NCBI GenBank assembly: GCA_016789305.1
Contig: JAEURJ010000013.1
Span: forward strand, 620,001-684,000
Length of the DNA: 64,000 nucleotides
Direction of reading: 5' to 3'
Origin: Anaerolineales bacterium
Lineage (GTDB): Bacteria; Chloroflexota; Anaerolineae; Anaerolineales; Villigracilaceae
In this document: positions 25,193 to 32,607 of the stretch, piece by piece
How the letters are laid out: each line of letters begins with the position of its first letter
How positions within the stretch are numbered: position 1 is the stretch's first letter
The notes under the pieces: generated by a model
What the model was told of the DNA's origin: nothing
The model's input: the letters and a program-made list of their open reading frames with translations, nothing else
Databases searched by the model: none
Position numbers and translations under genes: made by a program

Positions 25193-26344
25193 ATGTCCCT
25201 TACTCCCCGCGAACGAATTCAAGCAGTTCTTGATCACGAAACCCCGGATCGTGTCCCGATAATTTTGGGCGCCAGCAATGCGACTGGCATCAGTATGCCT
25301 GCGTATAAAAGACTTGCCGATTTACTCTGCGTCAAGGCCGAAGAAAAATACCTGTACGATTGGCCGGAACTTGGCACCGCGGCCATGAACGAATCCATTC
25401 TGGAAAGACTCCGCAGCGATGTGCGCGGAGTCCATGACCGTGAACCGGCGCATATCCGCGAGATGAACGAAAAGCGTGAGCCTGGGACTCCTTACTACAA
25501 CTCGTGGGGTGTTGGTTCTGTTCAAGGGGATCCGGGTATGTGGTTCCCTGCAATTCATCCATTGGCAGAATCACATTCCATCGACGATATCGAGTCCTAT
25601 CCCTGGCCGGATATGAACGATCCAACGCGCGTGTCGCATGTCAAAGCCGAGGCACAAAGGCTTGCCAGTGAAAATAAGTATGGAATCCTTGCCACGCCCT
25701 GGCTGGCTTTTCCGCTGGAGCGCGCCTATGCCATGCAGCGCATGGACAAGTTTATGCTCAACATAGGCAGATACCCTGAGTTTGCGCGTGCCCTGGTTGC
25801 CAGGATCGCCGAACAGTGCAAGACGCTGATGGGACATTTCCTCCGTGAGTGTGGCGACCATATCGATATGATCAAGATCGGCGATGACCTTGGGATGCAG
25901 AACAGTTTGCTCATTTCACCGAAGATGTATCGCGAAATCATCAAACCCATTCATGCAGATTACATATCGTTCATAAAATCACATACCAAGGCCAAGGTGT
26001 TTTTTCACACGGATGGTGATGTCTTTCCCCTGATTCCGGATTTCATTGAAATGGGAGTCGATATTCTTAACCCTGTCCAAACCTCCGCGGGCAAGATGTC
26101 GAATCTGGGTGAACTCAAAAAACAGTTCGGTAAGGATATTATTTTTTGCGGTGCAATCGACACACATCGTGTTTTGCCATTCGGTACGCCGGAAGAGGTG
26201 CGCGCTGAAGTGAAACGTATCATTGAGGTGCTCGGAAAAGACGGCGGCTACATGTTGTCTTCCGTGCATACCATCATGTCTGATGTTCCGCCTGAGAACA
26301 TTCTTGCCATGGTGGATGCGGTCGAAGAATTCGGTTGGTATTAG
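25193..26344 (+). CDS. Uroporphyrinogen decarboxylase (URO-D) family methyltransferase-like protein
   Basis: The 383-residue protein is a member of the URO-D superfamily (N-terminus TPRERIQAVLDHETPDRVPI). True HemE enzymes have a different N-terminal signature, so this belongs with the corrinoid-linked methyltransferases and unassigned relatives (MtaA/CmuA-like). FFHTDGDVFPLIPDFIEMG and IIFCGAIDTHRVLPFGTPE fit the metal and substrate region. It probably moves a methyl group from a methylated compound or corrinoid protein. It is followed after nine bases by the FAD/Fe-S oxidoreductase gene, and an MttB-type gene lies elsewhere in the window. The substrate is unknown. Confidence 0.83.
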   Translation: MSLTPRERIQAVLDHETPDRVPIILGASNATGISMPAYKRLADLLCVKAEEKYLYDWPELGTAAMNESILERLRSDVRGVHDREPAHIREMNEKREPGTPYYNSWGVGSVQGDPGMWFPAIHPLAESHSIDDIESYPWPDMNDPTRVSHVKAEAQRLASENKYGILATPWLAFPLERAYAMQRMDKFMLNIGRYPEFARALVARIAEQCKTLMGHFLRECGDHIDMIKIGDDLGMQNSLLISPKMYREIIKPIHADYISFIKSHTKAKVFFHTDGDVFPLIPDFIEMGVDILNPVQTSAGKMSNLGELKKQFGKDIIFCGAIDTHRVLPFGTPEEVRAEVKRIIEVLGKDGGYMLSSVHTIMSDVPPENILAMVDAVEEFGWY

Positions 26345-26353
26345 AATTGGCGA

Positions 26354-29284
26354 ATGTCCCTTTCCCCTGACTTTTTACATGAATTAAAAAAGCGCTTCAC
26401 AGGCGACCTTCGGGTTGATTCCGCTTCGCGGGCTTTATATTCCACGGATGCATCGATGTACCAGATCGAGCCGCTGGGTGTTGCGATTCCCAAAACGCAG
26501 GACGACTTGCAATCCGCAGTGGAATTAGCCGCAAAGTACAAGATCCCAATTCTTCCGCGCGGATCAGGTTCTTCATTGGGCGGGCAGGCCATCGGCGAAG
26601 CATTGATATTGGACTGCTCCCGTTATCTTGATTCCATTTTGGAGATTGACTCTGAATCTCATTCAGCATTGGTTGAACCGGGCGTAATTTTATCCACATT
26701 GAATCGCGCAGCAGCCAGGCACGGTTTGGTGTTTGGTCCCGACCCTGCTTCTGCGGAACGTGCCACGATGGGCGGTGTGATCGGAAATAATGCGACCGGT
26801 GCCCATTCAATCCTGTACGGCATGAGCGCAGATCATTTGCTTTCTGCGGATGTGATCATGGCAGACGGATCGTTGCAGACTTGGGAAAATATCGATGTGT
26901 CAAAGATTGAAAACCAAACGACTTTTGTAAAGGCAGTCTTTGAGATTCGGGAGAAATACGGCGAATTGATAAAGCAGAATTACCCAAAGTCCTGGCGTAA
27001 TTCTGCGGGGTATCGTTTGAATTATCTATTACCTTTTTCTCCTTCAAAACCGCCCCAATGGCTGGGCGATTATCCGGCAATTCATCCTTCGCAGCTCAGC
27101 CTTCATTCTTTACTTGCCGGCAGTGAAGGAACTTTGGCGGTCATTCGCAAACTGAAAGTTAATCTTGTTCCGAAGCCTGCACATACGATTTTGGGCGTGC
27201 TATCCTATCAAAGCATTGCTGAGGCGTGCGATGATGTGCCGCGCCTGTTGGAATACAATCCCAGTGCCATCGAATTGATTCCGCGTATGATCATTCAATT
27301 GGCGCGCGATGTGCCCGCATATGCGCGTCAATTGGGGTGGATGGTGGGGGATCCTGCCGCGGTGTTGGTCATTGAATTTAGTGGCGACCAACCGTCGACA
27401 TTGAAAGAATCGGTTCGTCGCCTCGGAGATGTCCTGACGATTGCCGAGGCGAAGGAAGATCAGGCGCGCATATGGAACATCCGCAAGATGGGGTTGGGTA
27501 TTTTAGATTCACGTCCACGATCTGCGCGGCCTGTTGCATTCATCGAAGATTGTGCCGTTCCTGTTGAACAGTTGGGTGAATTTGTGCGCGAGATCGAAAG
27601 GATTCTTTCCGCACATAAAACCGAAGGTGGAATTTACGCTCATGCCTCCGGCGGATGCTTGCACATTCGCCCGATCTTGAACTTACAAAGCGGGAAAGGT
27701 GTGCGGGCCATGCGCAGTATCGCCGAGCAAGTCTTTGTGCTGGTAACGCGGCTCGGCGGTTCGATGAGCAGCGAACACGGGGACGGCATTGTTTCGGGTG
27801 AATTTGTTGAGCGAACATACGGCAAAGAGTTGACTGAAGCCATGCGTGCAATCAAGCGCGCGGCTGACCCCGATAATCTTTTGAATCCTAAAAAAATGTT
27901 CAATGCGCCGCCAATGGATACTCATTTAAGGTACGGCGAAAGATATCATTCCAAGCCCTGGATACCGGCGTTGCACTTTGAACACGAGCATGGACTCGCA
28001 GGTGCGGTCGAGATGTGCAACGGACAGGGCGTGTGTCGCAAGGATACTGGCGTGATGTGTCCATCGTTTCAGGCGACGAGGGAAGAAGGGAATTCGACCC
28101 GCGGCCGCGCGAATTTACTTAGGACATTGATGTCGTCGAACCTGGAATACTCAAAGGTTCGATATGCGGAAATGGAATCTGCAACTTACCAGGCGCTTGA
28201 CCTTTGTTTGGCCTGCAAGGGTTGTACATCGGAATGCCCCAGCGGCGTGGATATGCCGAAACTGAAATACGAATTTATGAATCAGTATTACAAATCGCAT
28301 CGTCGGCCGCTGCACGATTATTTGTTTGGGTATTTTCATGTGGTTTCTCAATTACTGTCGCCTGTTGCGCCGTTGACGAATATGTTGATGAAGATGGATT
28401 GGTCAAGCAGGTTGATCGCATGGGTAATGGGAATTACGAACAAACGCCCGTTTCCTGTTTTTTCAAGCATAAAGGCCAGGCCGCGGAAGCAAGTAAACAC
28501 GGGAAGAAAGACCGTTTTATTTTTGTCCGATGTATTTTCGAGATACTTAGAGCCACAGGTCGCGCAAGCTGCATTTGACATTTTGGATCATGCGGGTTTC
28601 GATGTAAAAGTCCTGACGACTGTTGGAGCCGGTGCATCGTTTTTATCGAAGGGGTTTATCGATCAGGCGCGTTCCCATGCGGCAAAAGTTTTGGATGAAA
28701 TCAAAACACAGGGCGGCGGAGCAGTTGTCAGCGTGGTGGGATGCGAACCTCCCGAAGTGTATTGTCTCAAGCATGAATATGTCGCGTTGCTTCCTGATCG
28801 ACGTGCAGAGATCGAGGCACTTGCCAATAATGTTTGGCTGGTTGACGAATTTATTTTGCGTGTAGGCACTTTAGGAAAGGTGAATCCACCTGGAGAAGAT
28901 AAACGAAAAATAACTTTCCATCCACACTGCCATCAACGAGCGGAAGGGCTTGCTGATGATGGCTTGCCGTCGGGGACCTCTGCAACTGTAGAGATGTTGA
29001 AGTGGGCCGGCTTTGATGTTGACTTAATCGATGCGGGCTGTTGTGGCATGGCCGGGACGTTTGGTTACGACGCCGAGCACTACGAGCTTTCGATGCAGGT
29101 GGGGGAGTTGGGGGTGTTGCCCAAGGTGCGAAGCGCAGAATGTGTTGTGTCCACCGGGTCAGCATGTAGGATCCAGATCAAGCACGGCAGCGGTGTTGAT
29201 GCAAAGCATCCATTGGAGTTGGTAAGAGATGCTTTGATAATGAATGCTCATGGAGAAAATTCGCCCTATGAAACTATTTCTTGA
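26354..29284 (+). CDS. FAD-linked oxidoreductase with Fe-S and CCG domains (D-2-hydroxyacid dehydrogenase type)
   Basis: The 976-residue protein has an FAD_binding_4 domain (LPRGSGSSLGGQAIG, then TMGGVIGNNATGAHS), a FAD-oxidase C domain (SSEHGDGIVSGEFVERTYG), a ferredoxin-like part with CNGQGVCRKDTGVMCPSF and CLACKGCTSECPSGVDMPK, and a C-terminal CCG domain (HPHCHQRAEG, DAGCCGMAGTFGYD). This order matches single-chain D-lactate/glycolate dehydrogenases of the YdiJ/Dld-II type. It would oxidise a 2-hydroxyacid and pass electrons through Fe-S clusters to the membrane. It is probably co-transcribed with the URO-D gene upstream. Confidence 0.92.
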   Translation: MSLSPDFLHELKKRFTGDLRVDSASRALYSTDASMYQIEPLGVAIPKTQDDLQSAVELAAKYKIPILPRGSGSSLGGQAIGEALILDCSRYLDSILEIDSESHSALVEPGVILSTLNRAAARHGLVFGPDPASAERATMGGVIGNNATGAHSILYGMSADHLLSADVIMADGSLQTWENIDVSKIENQTTFVKAVFEIREKYGELIKQNYPKSWRNSAGYRLNYLLPFSPSKPPQWLGDYPAIHPSQLSLHSLLAGSEGTLAVIRKLKVNLVPKPAHTILGVLSYQSIAEACDDVPRLLEYNPSAIELIPRMIIQLARDVPAYARQLGWMVGDPAAVLVIEFSGDQPSTLKESVRRLGDVLTIAEAKEDQARIWNIRKMGLGILDSRPRSARPVAFIEDCAVPVEQLGEFVREIERILSAHKTEGGIYAHASGGCLHIRPILNLQSGKGVRAMRSIAEQVFVLVTRLGGSMSSEHGDGIVSGEFVERTYGKELTEAMRAIKRAADPDNLLNPKKMFNAPPMDTHLRYGERYHSKPWIPALHFEHEHGLAGAVEMCNGQGVCRKDTGVMCPSFQATREEGNSTRGRANLLRTLMSSNLEYSKVRYAEMESATYQALDLCLACKGCTSECPSGVDMPKLKYEFMNQYYKSHRRPLHDYLFGYFHVVSQLLSPVAPLTNMLMKMDWSSRLIAWVMGITNKRPFPVFSSIKARPRKQVNTGRKTVLFLSDVFSRYLEPQVAQAAFDILDHAGFDVKVLTTVGAGASFLSKGFIDQARSHAAKVLDEIKTQGGGAVVSVVGCEPPEVYCLKHEYVALLPDRRAEIEALANNVWLVDEFILRVGTLGKVNPPGEDKRKITFHPHCHQRAEGLADDGLPSGTSATVEMLKWAGFDVDLIDAGCCGMAGTFGYDAEHYELSMQVGELGVLPKVRSAECVVSTGSACRIQIKHGSGVDAKHPLELVRDALIMNAHGENSPYETIS

Positions 29285-29954
29285 CCGATTTGTTCTTGGC
29301 ATTCCGCGGTTGTATTTAAAACAATTTCCTTATGCATGGATTGTTTTTATTGCATTTTGGACATGGCCGCCTAATTTGTCCTGGATCTTTTTCCTGGTGG
29401 TTGTGGCAGGCCTGTTCATGGTCCAATGGCACCACGCTGCATGGCTTTCCTTGTTAAAGGAAGAACATGCCTCTGCGGGTGGAAAGTTCCATGTGGATCG
29501 ACCATCCATTCTTTTGGGGCTGGCTGCGCGAAATATTCCAATAATGTCGGCTGGGGCCGGCGCAATCGCTTTTTATCTGAACAGTCAGATCGGGTTGACC
29601 GCCTGGCAGGTCTTTGTGATTATCACTGGATTTTTACTGCTTTATCGGAATTCGTTGTTTTTTGGAGCGCCAACCACTTATGTCCTCACAGACAGCGGGC
29701 TGGGCGTTTACTTTGCTCCGGGCCACCTGGATTTTCGGATATTCGTGAAATACGATGAAATCGACCATGTCGAGAAATGCGGATTCCAAAAAGACCGGGG
29801 ATGGGATTGTTTTGCGCGCACACAAGCTGCGGATGGTTTACTTCTTTTGCCAAAAAACCCGAACGGATTTACAAAGCGAATGGAAAAATTGTTTATTGCT
29901 CCACGCGATCTTGAACAATTTCTACGGCAGCTGCCGTCTTCCCTTCAGCCTTAG
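29268..29954 (+). CDS. Membrane protein with PH-like C-terminal domain, unknown function
   Basis: The 228-residue protein has about four hydrophobic segments in its first 130 residues (AWIVFIAFWTW, WIFFLVVVAGLFMV, WQVFVIITGFLLLY), then a beta-rich part (TYVLTDSGLGVYFAPG, FRIFVKYDEIDHVEK) that resembles bacterial PH domains. The start at 29268 has GGAG at 29252-29255 and overlaps the end of the upstream gene by 17 bases. The in-frame ATG at 29244 is possible but less well supplied. No function can be assigned. Confidence 0.72.
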   Translation: MKLFLDRFVLGIPRLYLKQFPYAWIVFIAFWTWPPNLSWIFFLVVVAGLFMVQWHHAAWLSLLKEEHASAGGKFHVDRPSILLGLAARNIPIMSAGAGAIAFYLNSQIGLTAWQVFVIITGFLLLYRNSLFFGAPTTYVLTDSGLGVYFAPGHLDFRIFVKYDEIDHVEKCGFQKDRGWDCFARTQAADGLLLLPKNPNGFTKRMEKLFIAPRDLEQFLRQLPSSLQP

Positions 29955-29993
29955 TTTTGCATTCCTTAATTTGGCATGGCAGTACCTTGACGA

Positions 29994-30021
29994 TTGCAAT
30001 GCCTGTGTAATCTGCTACAAT
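29994..30021 (+). promoter_or_regulatory. Promoter of the small lysine-rich protein gene
   Basis: TTGCAA (29994-29999), 16 bases, TACAAT (30016-30021). It lies between the membrane-protein stop and the small gene at 30089. Confidence 0.6.
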
Positions 30022-30088
30022 AGAAAGCGGAAAAGATATTTTCCACGCCGCACGATGGCGAACCCTGTTTTAGAAAAGGAGATATCCC

Positions 30089-30196
30089 ATGGGTGACAAA
30101 GGCAGTAAGGATAAAGGCAATAAAGAACAGAAGAAGAAACCCAAGCATACCCTCAAGGAGAAGAAAAAGTTAAAACAGGAAAAGAAGAATAAATAA
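30089..30196 (+). CDS. Small lysine-rich 35-residue protein (MGDKG type)
   Basis: A short gene encodes MGDKGSKDKGNKEQKKK and then PKHTLKEKKKLKQEKKNK. Seventeen of 35 residues are Lys, and it is strongly basic. It has a clear AAGGAG site (30076-30081) seven bases before the ATG, a promoter upstream and a hairpin downstream, which together argue for a real gene. Short proteins starting MGDK with this composition recur in several bacterial phyla. I know of no established function; nucleic acid binding is a guess from charge only. Confidence 0.75.
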   Translation: MGDKGSKDKGNKEQKKKPKHTLKEKKKLKQEKKNK

Positions 30197-30202
30197 TCAT
30201 TT

Positions 30203-30266
30203 CACCCCGCGGAGTTGAGCAGATCTGCCCGATCTTTTGCCGGCGCCTTCTCGACTCTGTGGGGTG
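30203..30266 (+). ncRNA. Long RNA hairpin between the small protein gene and the YgjV-like gene
   Basis: CACCCCGCGGAGTTGAG (30203-30219) pairs over 17 positions with CTCGACTCTGTGGGGTG (30250-30266). Three of the pairs are G-U wobbles, so the symmetry exists in RNA but not fully in DNA. The 30-base loop contains a smaller hairpin, AGATC-TGCCC-GATCT (30221-30235). No T run follows. It could be a terminator-like end for the small gene or a leader structure of the next gene. Confidence 0.5.
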
Positions 30267-30290
30267 TATTATTTAATAAGAACAGCCTCA

Positions 30291-30938
30291 ATGCAGTTAT
30301 CCACTTTTTATGAGCTGATCGGCTATTTGGGATCTGTTTTGGTCGCCATTTCGCTGATGATGCAGTCCGTGTTTCGTCTGCGTGTGATCAACCTGATCGG
30401 AGCATTGATCTTTGCAGTGTACGGATTTTTGATCCGTGCTGTGCCGATCGTTTTGCTGAACTCGTTGATCGTGGGAGTCAACGTGTATTTTCTTGTCCAA
30501 ATGTGGAACCAAAGGGATTACTTCAAATTGATGGAGGTTAAGTACGACAGCCGTTATTTGAAGAATTTCATTGATTTCTACCACAAGGAAATTCGGAACT
30601 TCTTTCCAAGCTATTTATTCAAACCCCAGCCGGATCAGCTTGTTTTGTTCGTGCTGAGGAACATGGTACCCGCCGGTTTGTTGATCGTCCGTCCGCTGGG
30701 TGAAGATGCGGATGTGTTTCTGGACTTTGTCATCCCCGGTTATCGGGATTTCCGTGCAGGTAAATTCCTCTTTGAAGAAAGCACATTGTTTTTTCAGCAA
30801 AGAGGGATCAAGCGCCTCTGTTCCGCTCCGGGCAATCCGCGTCACGAATCATATTTGAGGCGCATGGGTTTTCAATTGGAAGATGGAATGTATTACCATA
30901 CTGTTCAAACGAATATATTGCAGGAAAAAGAGTTGTAG
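30291..30938 (+). CDS. YgjV-like membrane domain fused to a GNAT-like domain
   Basis: The 215-residue protein starts with three hydrophobic segments (YLGSVLVAISLMMQSVF, INLIGALIFAVYGFLI, IVLLNSLIVGVNVYFLV) typical of the YgjV inner-membrane family. The remaining 130 residues look like a divergent GNAT acetyltransferase (FVLRNMVPAGLLIV, GIKRLCSAPGNPRHESYLRR then MGF). The ATG at 30291 was chosen because it opens the membrane domain; an earlier TTG in frame would add residues from the hairpin region. No ribosome binding site is evident. Function unknown. Confidence 0.72.
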   Translation: MQLSTFYELIGYLGSVLVAISLMMQSVFRLRVINLIGALIFAVYGFLIRAVPIVLLNSLIVGVNVYFLVQMWNQRDYFKLMEVKYDSRYLKNFIDFYHKEIRNFFPSYLFKPQPDQLVLFVLRNMVPAGLLIVRPLGEDADVFLDFVIPGYRDFRAGKFLFEESTLFFQQRGIKRLCSAPGNPRHESYLRRMGFQLEDGMYYHTVQTNILQEKEL

Positions 30939-30959
30939 TTGAAGGAAAGCCAGGAATCA

Positions 30960-31379
30960 ATGGAAACGGTTAAGCCGATCGAAAAAATTGCCGAACAATT
31001 CGAACTTTCAAAGGAAAGTGCGAAATATTATCTGGGTCAGGTACAAAAGGCCTTTAAAGTCGAGAAGCCGCCATATAAACTAATTGTCGAATTCATCGAT
31101 GCGCAGGAATTAAATTCCCTGCCTGTGGCAGCCAAGCTGGCGTTGATGCTGAAGGAGAACAGCGTTTGGGTGCACGAGCTGACCAACGAGCCGCTGCCTG
31201 ATCCCGTCGAAGGAGAGGAACTTCTTCCCAAGCGCGGGCGTGGCACGAATCGCAAGACACGCCCGTCGTATCGTGAACCCGTCTCCCGGGAAAAACTTTG
31301 CCCGCATGGAATTCCGCGTGCGCAAACATGCGCTGAATGTGAGTTTGAAACATTCCTGCGGTTGACACAAAGCGAATAA
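30960..31379 (+). CDS. Conserved-looking protein with C-terminal Cys/His cluster, unknown function
   Basis: The 139-residue protein begins METVKPIEKIAEQFELS. The first part (FELSKESAKYYLGQVQKAF) looks like a short helical DNA-binding-type segment, but this is not certain. The C-terminus has LCPHGIPRAQTCAECEF, a C-x-H...C-x2-C arrangement that could bind zinc. A TTG seven codons upstream, directly after the preceding stop, is an alternative start. It probably shares a transcript with the YgjV-like gene. I do not recognise the family. Confidence 0.68.
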   Translation: METVKPIEKIAEQFELSKESAKYYLGQVQKAFKVEKPPYKLIVEFIDAQELNSLPVAAKLALMLKENSVWVHELTNEPLPDPVEGEELLPKRGRGTNRKTRPSYREPVSREKLCPHGIPRAQTCAECEFETFLRLTQSE

Positions 31380-31384
31380 AATAT

Positions 31385-32023
31385 CTACAATTGTTTTGTT
31401 CGCAATGCGTACGCCGCCACGCCAAATGCGACCGCCACATTGAATGATCTTTTTTGCCCGTGCATTGGAATATATAGAATTTCGTCGCACAGTTTCAACA
31501 AGCCAGGGTCCACGCCTGTCACTTCATTTCCTATCACTAAAACTGTTGGCTCGTGTGGACTGGTAATTGAAAATTTGGACAAGGAAATGGCCCGCTTGTC
31601 CTCCTCCAAGCCGACAATCTTCCAACCCTCCAGCCTTAATCCTTTCACCAATTTTGTCGCATCCTTATGATGTGACCAGGTGACAAAATCCTCTGCACCC
31701 AGGGAAGTCTTTTGCACAGCTTCCTGCTCCGGCGTGGGCGTGATGCCGCATAAGTAGGCATGGCTAAACCCAAACCCGTCCGCAGAACGCAGGATCGAAC
31801 CCACATTCCAAGCCGAGCGGACGTTATCCACCAGCACAACGAGATGATCTTCCTGCGTATTTCCTTCGTCATGGGATGCTTCCGTGTCAACACTTTTCTC
31901 GATAACGGAAGTTGTCTCACCCAAACAATGCGGGCAACGCACACCGAAGGAATGTCCCCGGGTAATGGGGTAGCGCAAGCCACAGTGATTGCAAACACGG
32001 ATCTCAAATATCAATTCACTCAT
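31385..32023 (-). CDS. SpoU-family RNA 2'-O-methyltransferase with N-terminal zinc ribbon
   Basis: The 212-residue protein has a zinc ribbon at the N-terminus (CNHCGLRYP ... VRCPHCLGE) and a SPOUT methyltransferase domain. The three SpoU motifs are clear: NVRSAWNVGSILRSADGFG, VIGNEVTGVDPGLL and IPMHGQKRSFNVAVAFG. It would transfer a methyl group from SAM to a ribose in tRNA or rRNA. The ribbon replaces the usual N-terminal RNA-binding domain and may direct target choice. It is divergent from the pseudouridine synthase gene with only 20 bases between the two start codons. Confidence 0.9.
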   Translation of the reverse strand: MSELIFEIRVCNHCGLRYPITRGHSFGVRCPHCLGETTSVIEKSVDTEASHDEGNTQEDHLVVLVDNVRSAWNVGSILRSADGFGFSHAYLCGITPTPEQEAVQKTSLGAEDFVTWSHHKDATKLVKGLRLEGWKIVGLEEDKRAISLSKFSITSPHEPTVLVIGNEVTGVDPGLLKLCDEILYIPMHGQKRSFNVAVAFGVAAYALRTKQL

Positions 32024-32043
32024 AAGGTATGATTATACCCATC
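32024..32043. promoter_or_regulatory. Twenty-base divergent start region with overlapping -10 boxes
   Basis: Between the two ATGs lie TATGAT on the plus strand (32028-32033) and TATAAT on the minus strand (32032-32037). The minus box ends eight bases from the SpoU start and the plus box ten bases from the pseudouridine synthase start. No ribosome binding site and no clear -35 box are present, so both messages would be leaderless or nearly so. Confidence 0.5.
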
Positions 32044-32601
32044 ATGCGCTACATTATTTTTAACAAGCCTTATGATGTGCTTTCGCAATTTACAGATGAA
32101 GACACCGGCCATGCCACGCTTAAACAATTTATCGATGTGCCGGATGTGTATGCGGCAGGCCGGCTCGACCGCGATAGTGAAGGCCTGCTCCTGCTGACAG
32201 ATGACGGGGCTTTGATCAAGCGGTTGACCGACCCAAAACATCACATTGAAAAAACATATTATGTTTTGGTCGAGGGAGATCCTGCTTCGGAAAAACTGGA
32301 CAAGCTCTCGGCGGGCGTTCAACTCAAGGACCATTTCACCAAGCCGGCCAAATTCCGCCTCATTCCTGACCCAAACCTGTCGCCACGACCCAAGCCCGTT
32401 ACTCCGCACGGACCAACTTCATGGCTCGAAGTTAAACTGCGCGAAGGCAAGAAACGGCAGATCCGCCATATGACAGCAGCTGTTGGATTATTTACATTGC
32501 GGATATTTCGTGCGGCGATTGGTGAGGTAAAACTCGGCGATTTACAAGTCGGCCAATGGCGGGATCTGAAAGCGGATGAAGTGCAGTTGTTGAAGAAATA
32601 A
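32044..32601 (+). CDS. RluE-type rRNA pseudouridine synthase
   Basis: The 185-residue protein starts MRYIIFNKPYDVLSQF, typical of the RsuA/RluB/RluE group without an S4 domain. The catalytic Asp is in AAGRLDRDSEGLLLLTDDG. The later blocks KTYYVLVEGDP and KKRQIRHMTAAVG are also standard. It isomerises a uridine in large-subunit rRNA. The start at 32044 is preferred to 32029, because it matches the family start and lies just after the -10 box. Pairing with a SpoU gene suggests shared control of RNA modification. Confidence 0.9.
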   Translation: MRYIIFNKPYDVLSQFTDEDTGHATLKQFIDVPDVYAAGRLDRDSEGLLLLTDDGALIKRLTDPKHHIEKTYYVLVEGDPASEKLDKLSAGVQLKDHFTKPAKFRLIPDPNLSPRPKPVTPHGPTSWLEVKLREGKKRQIRHMTAAVGLFTLRIFRAAIGEVKLGDLQVGQWRDLKADEVQLLKK

Positions 32602-32607
32602 TTCCTT

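Noticed and set aside
25193-26344. hemE (true uroporphyrinogen decarboxylase)
   Set aside because: The HemE N-terminal signature is absent and no other haem genes are near; it fits the methyltransferase branch.
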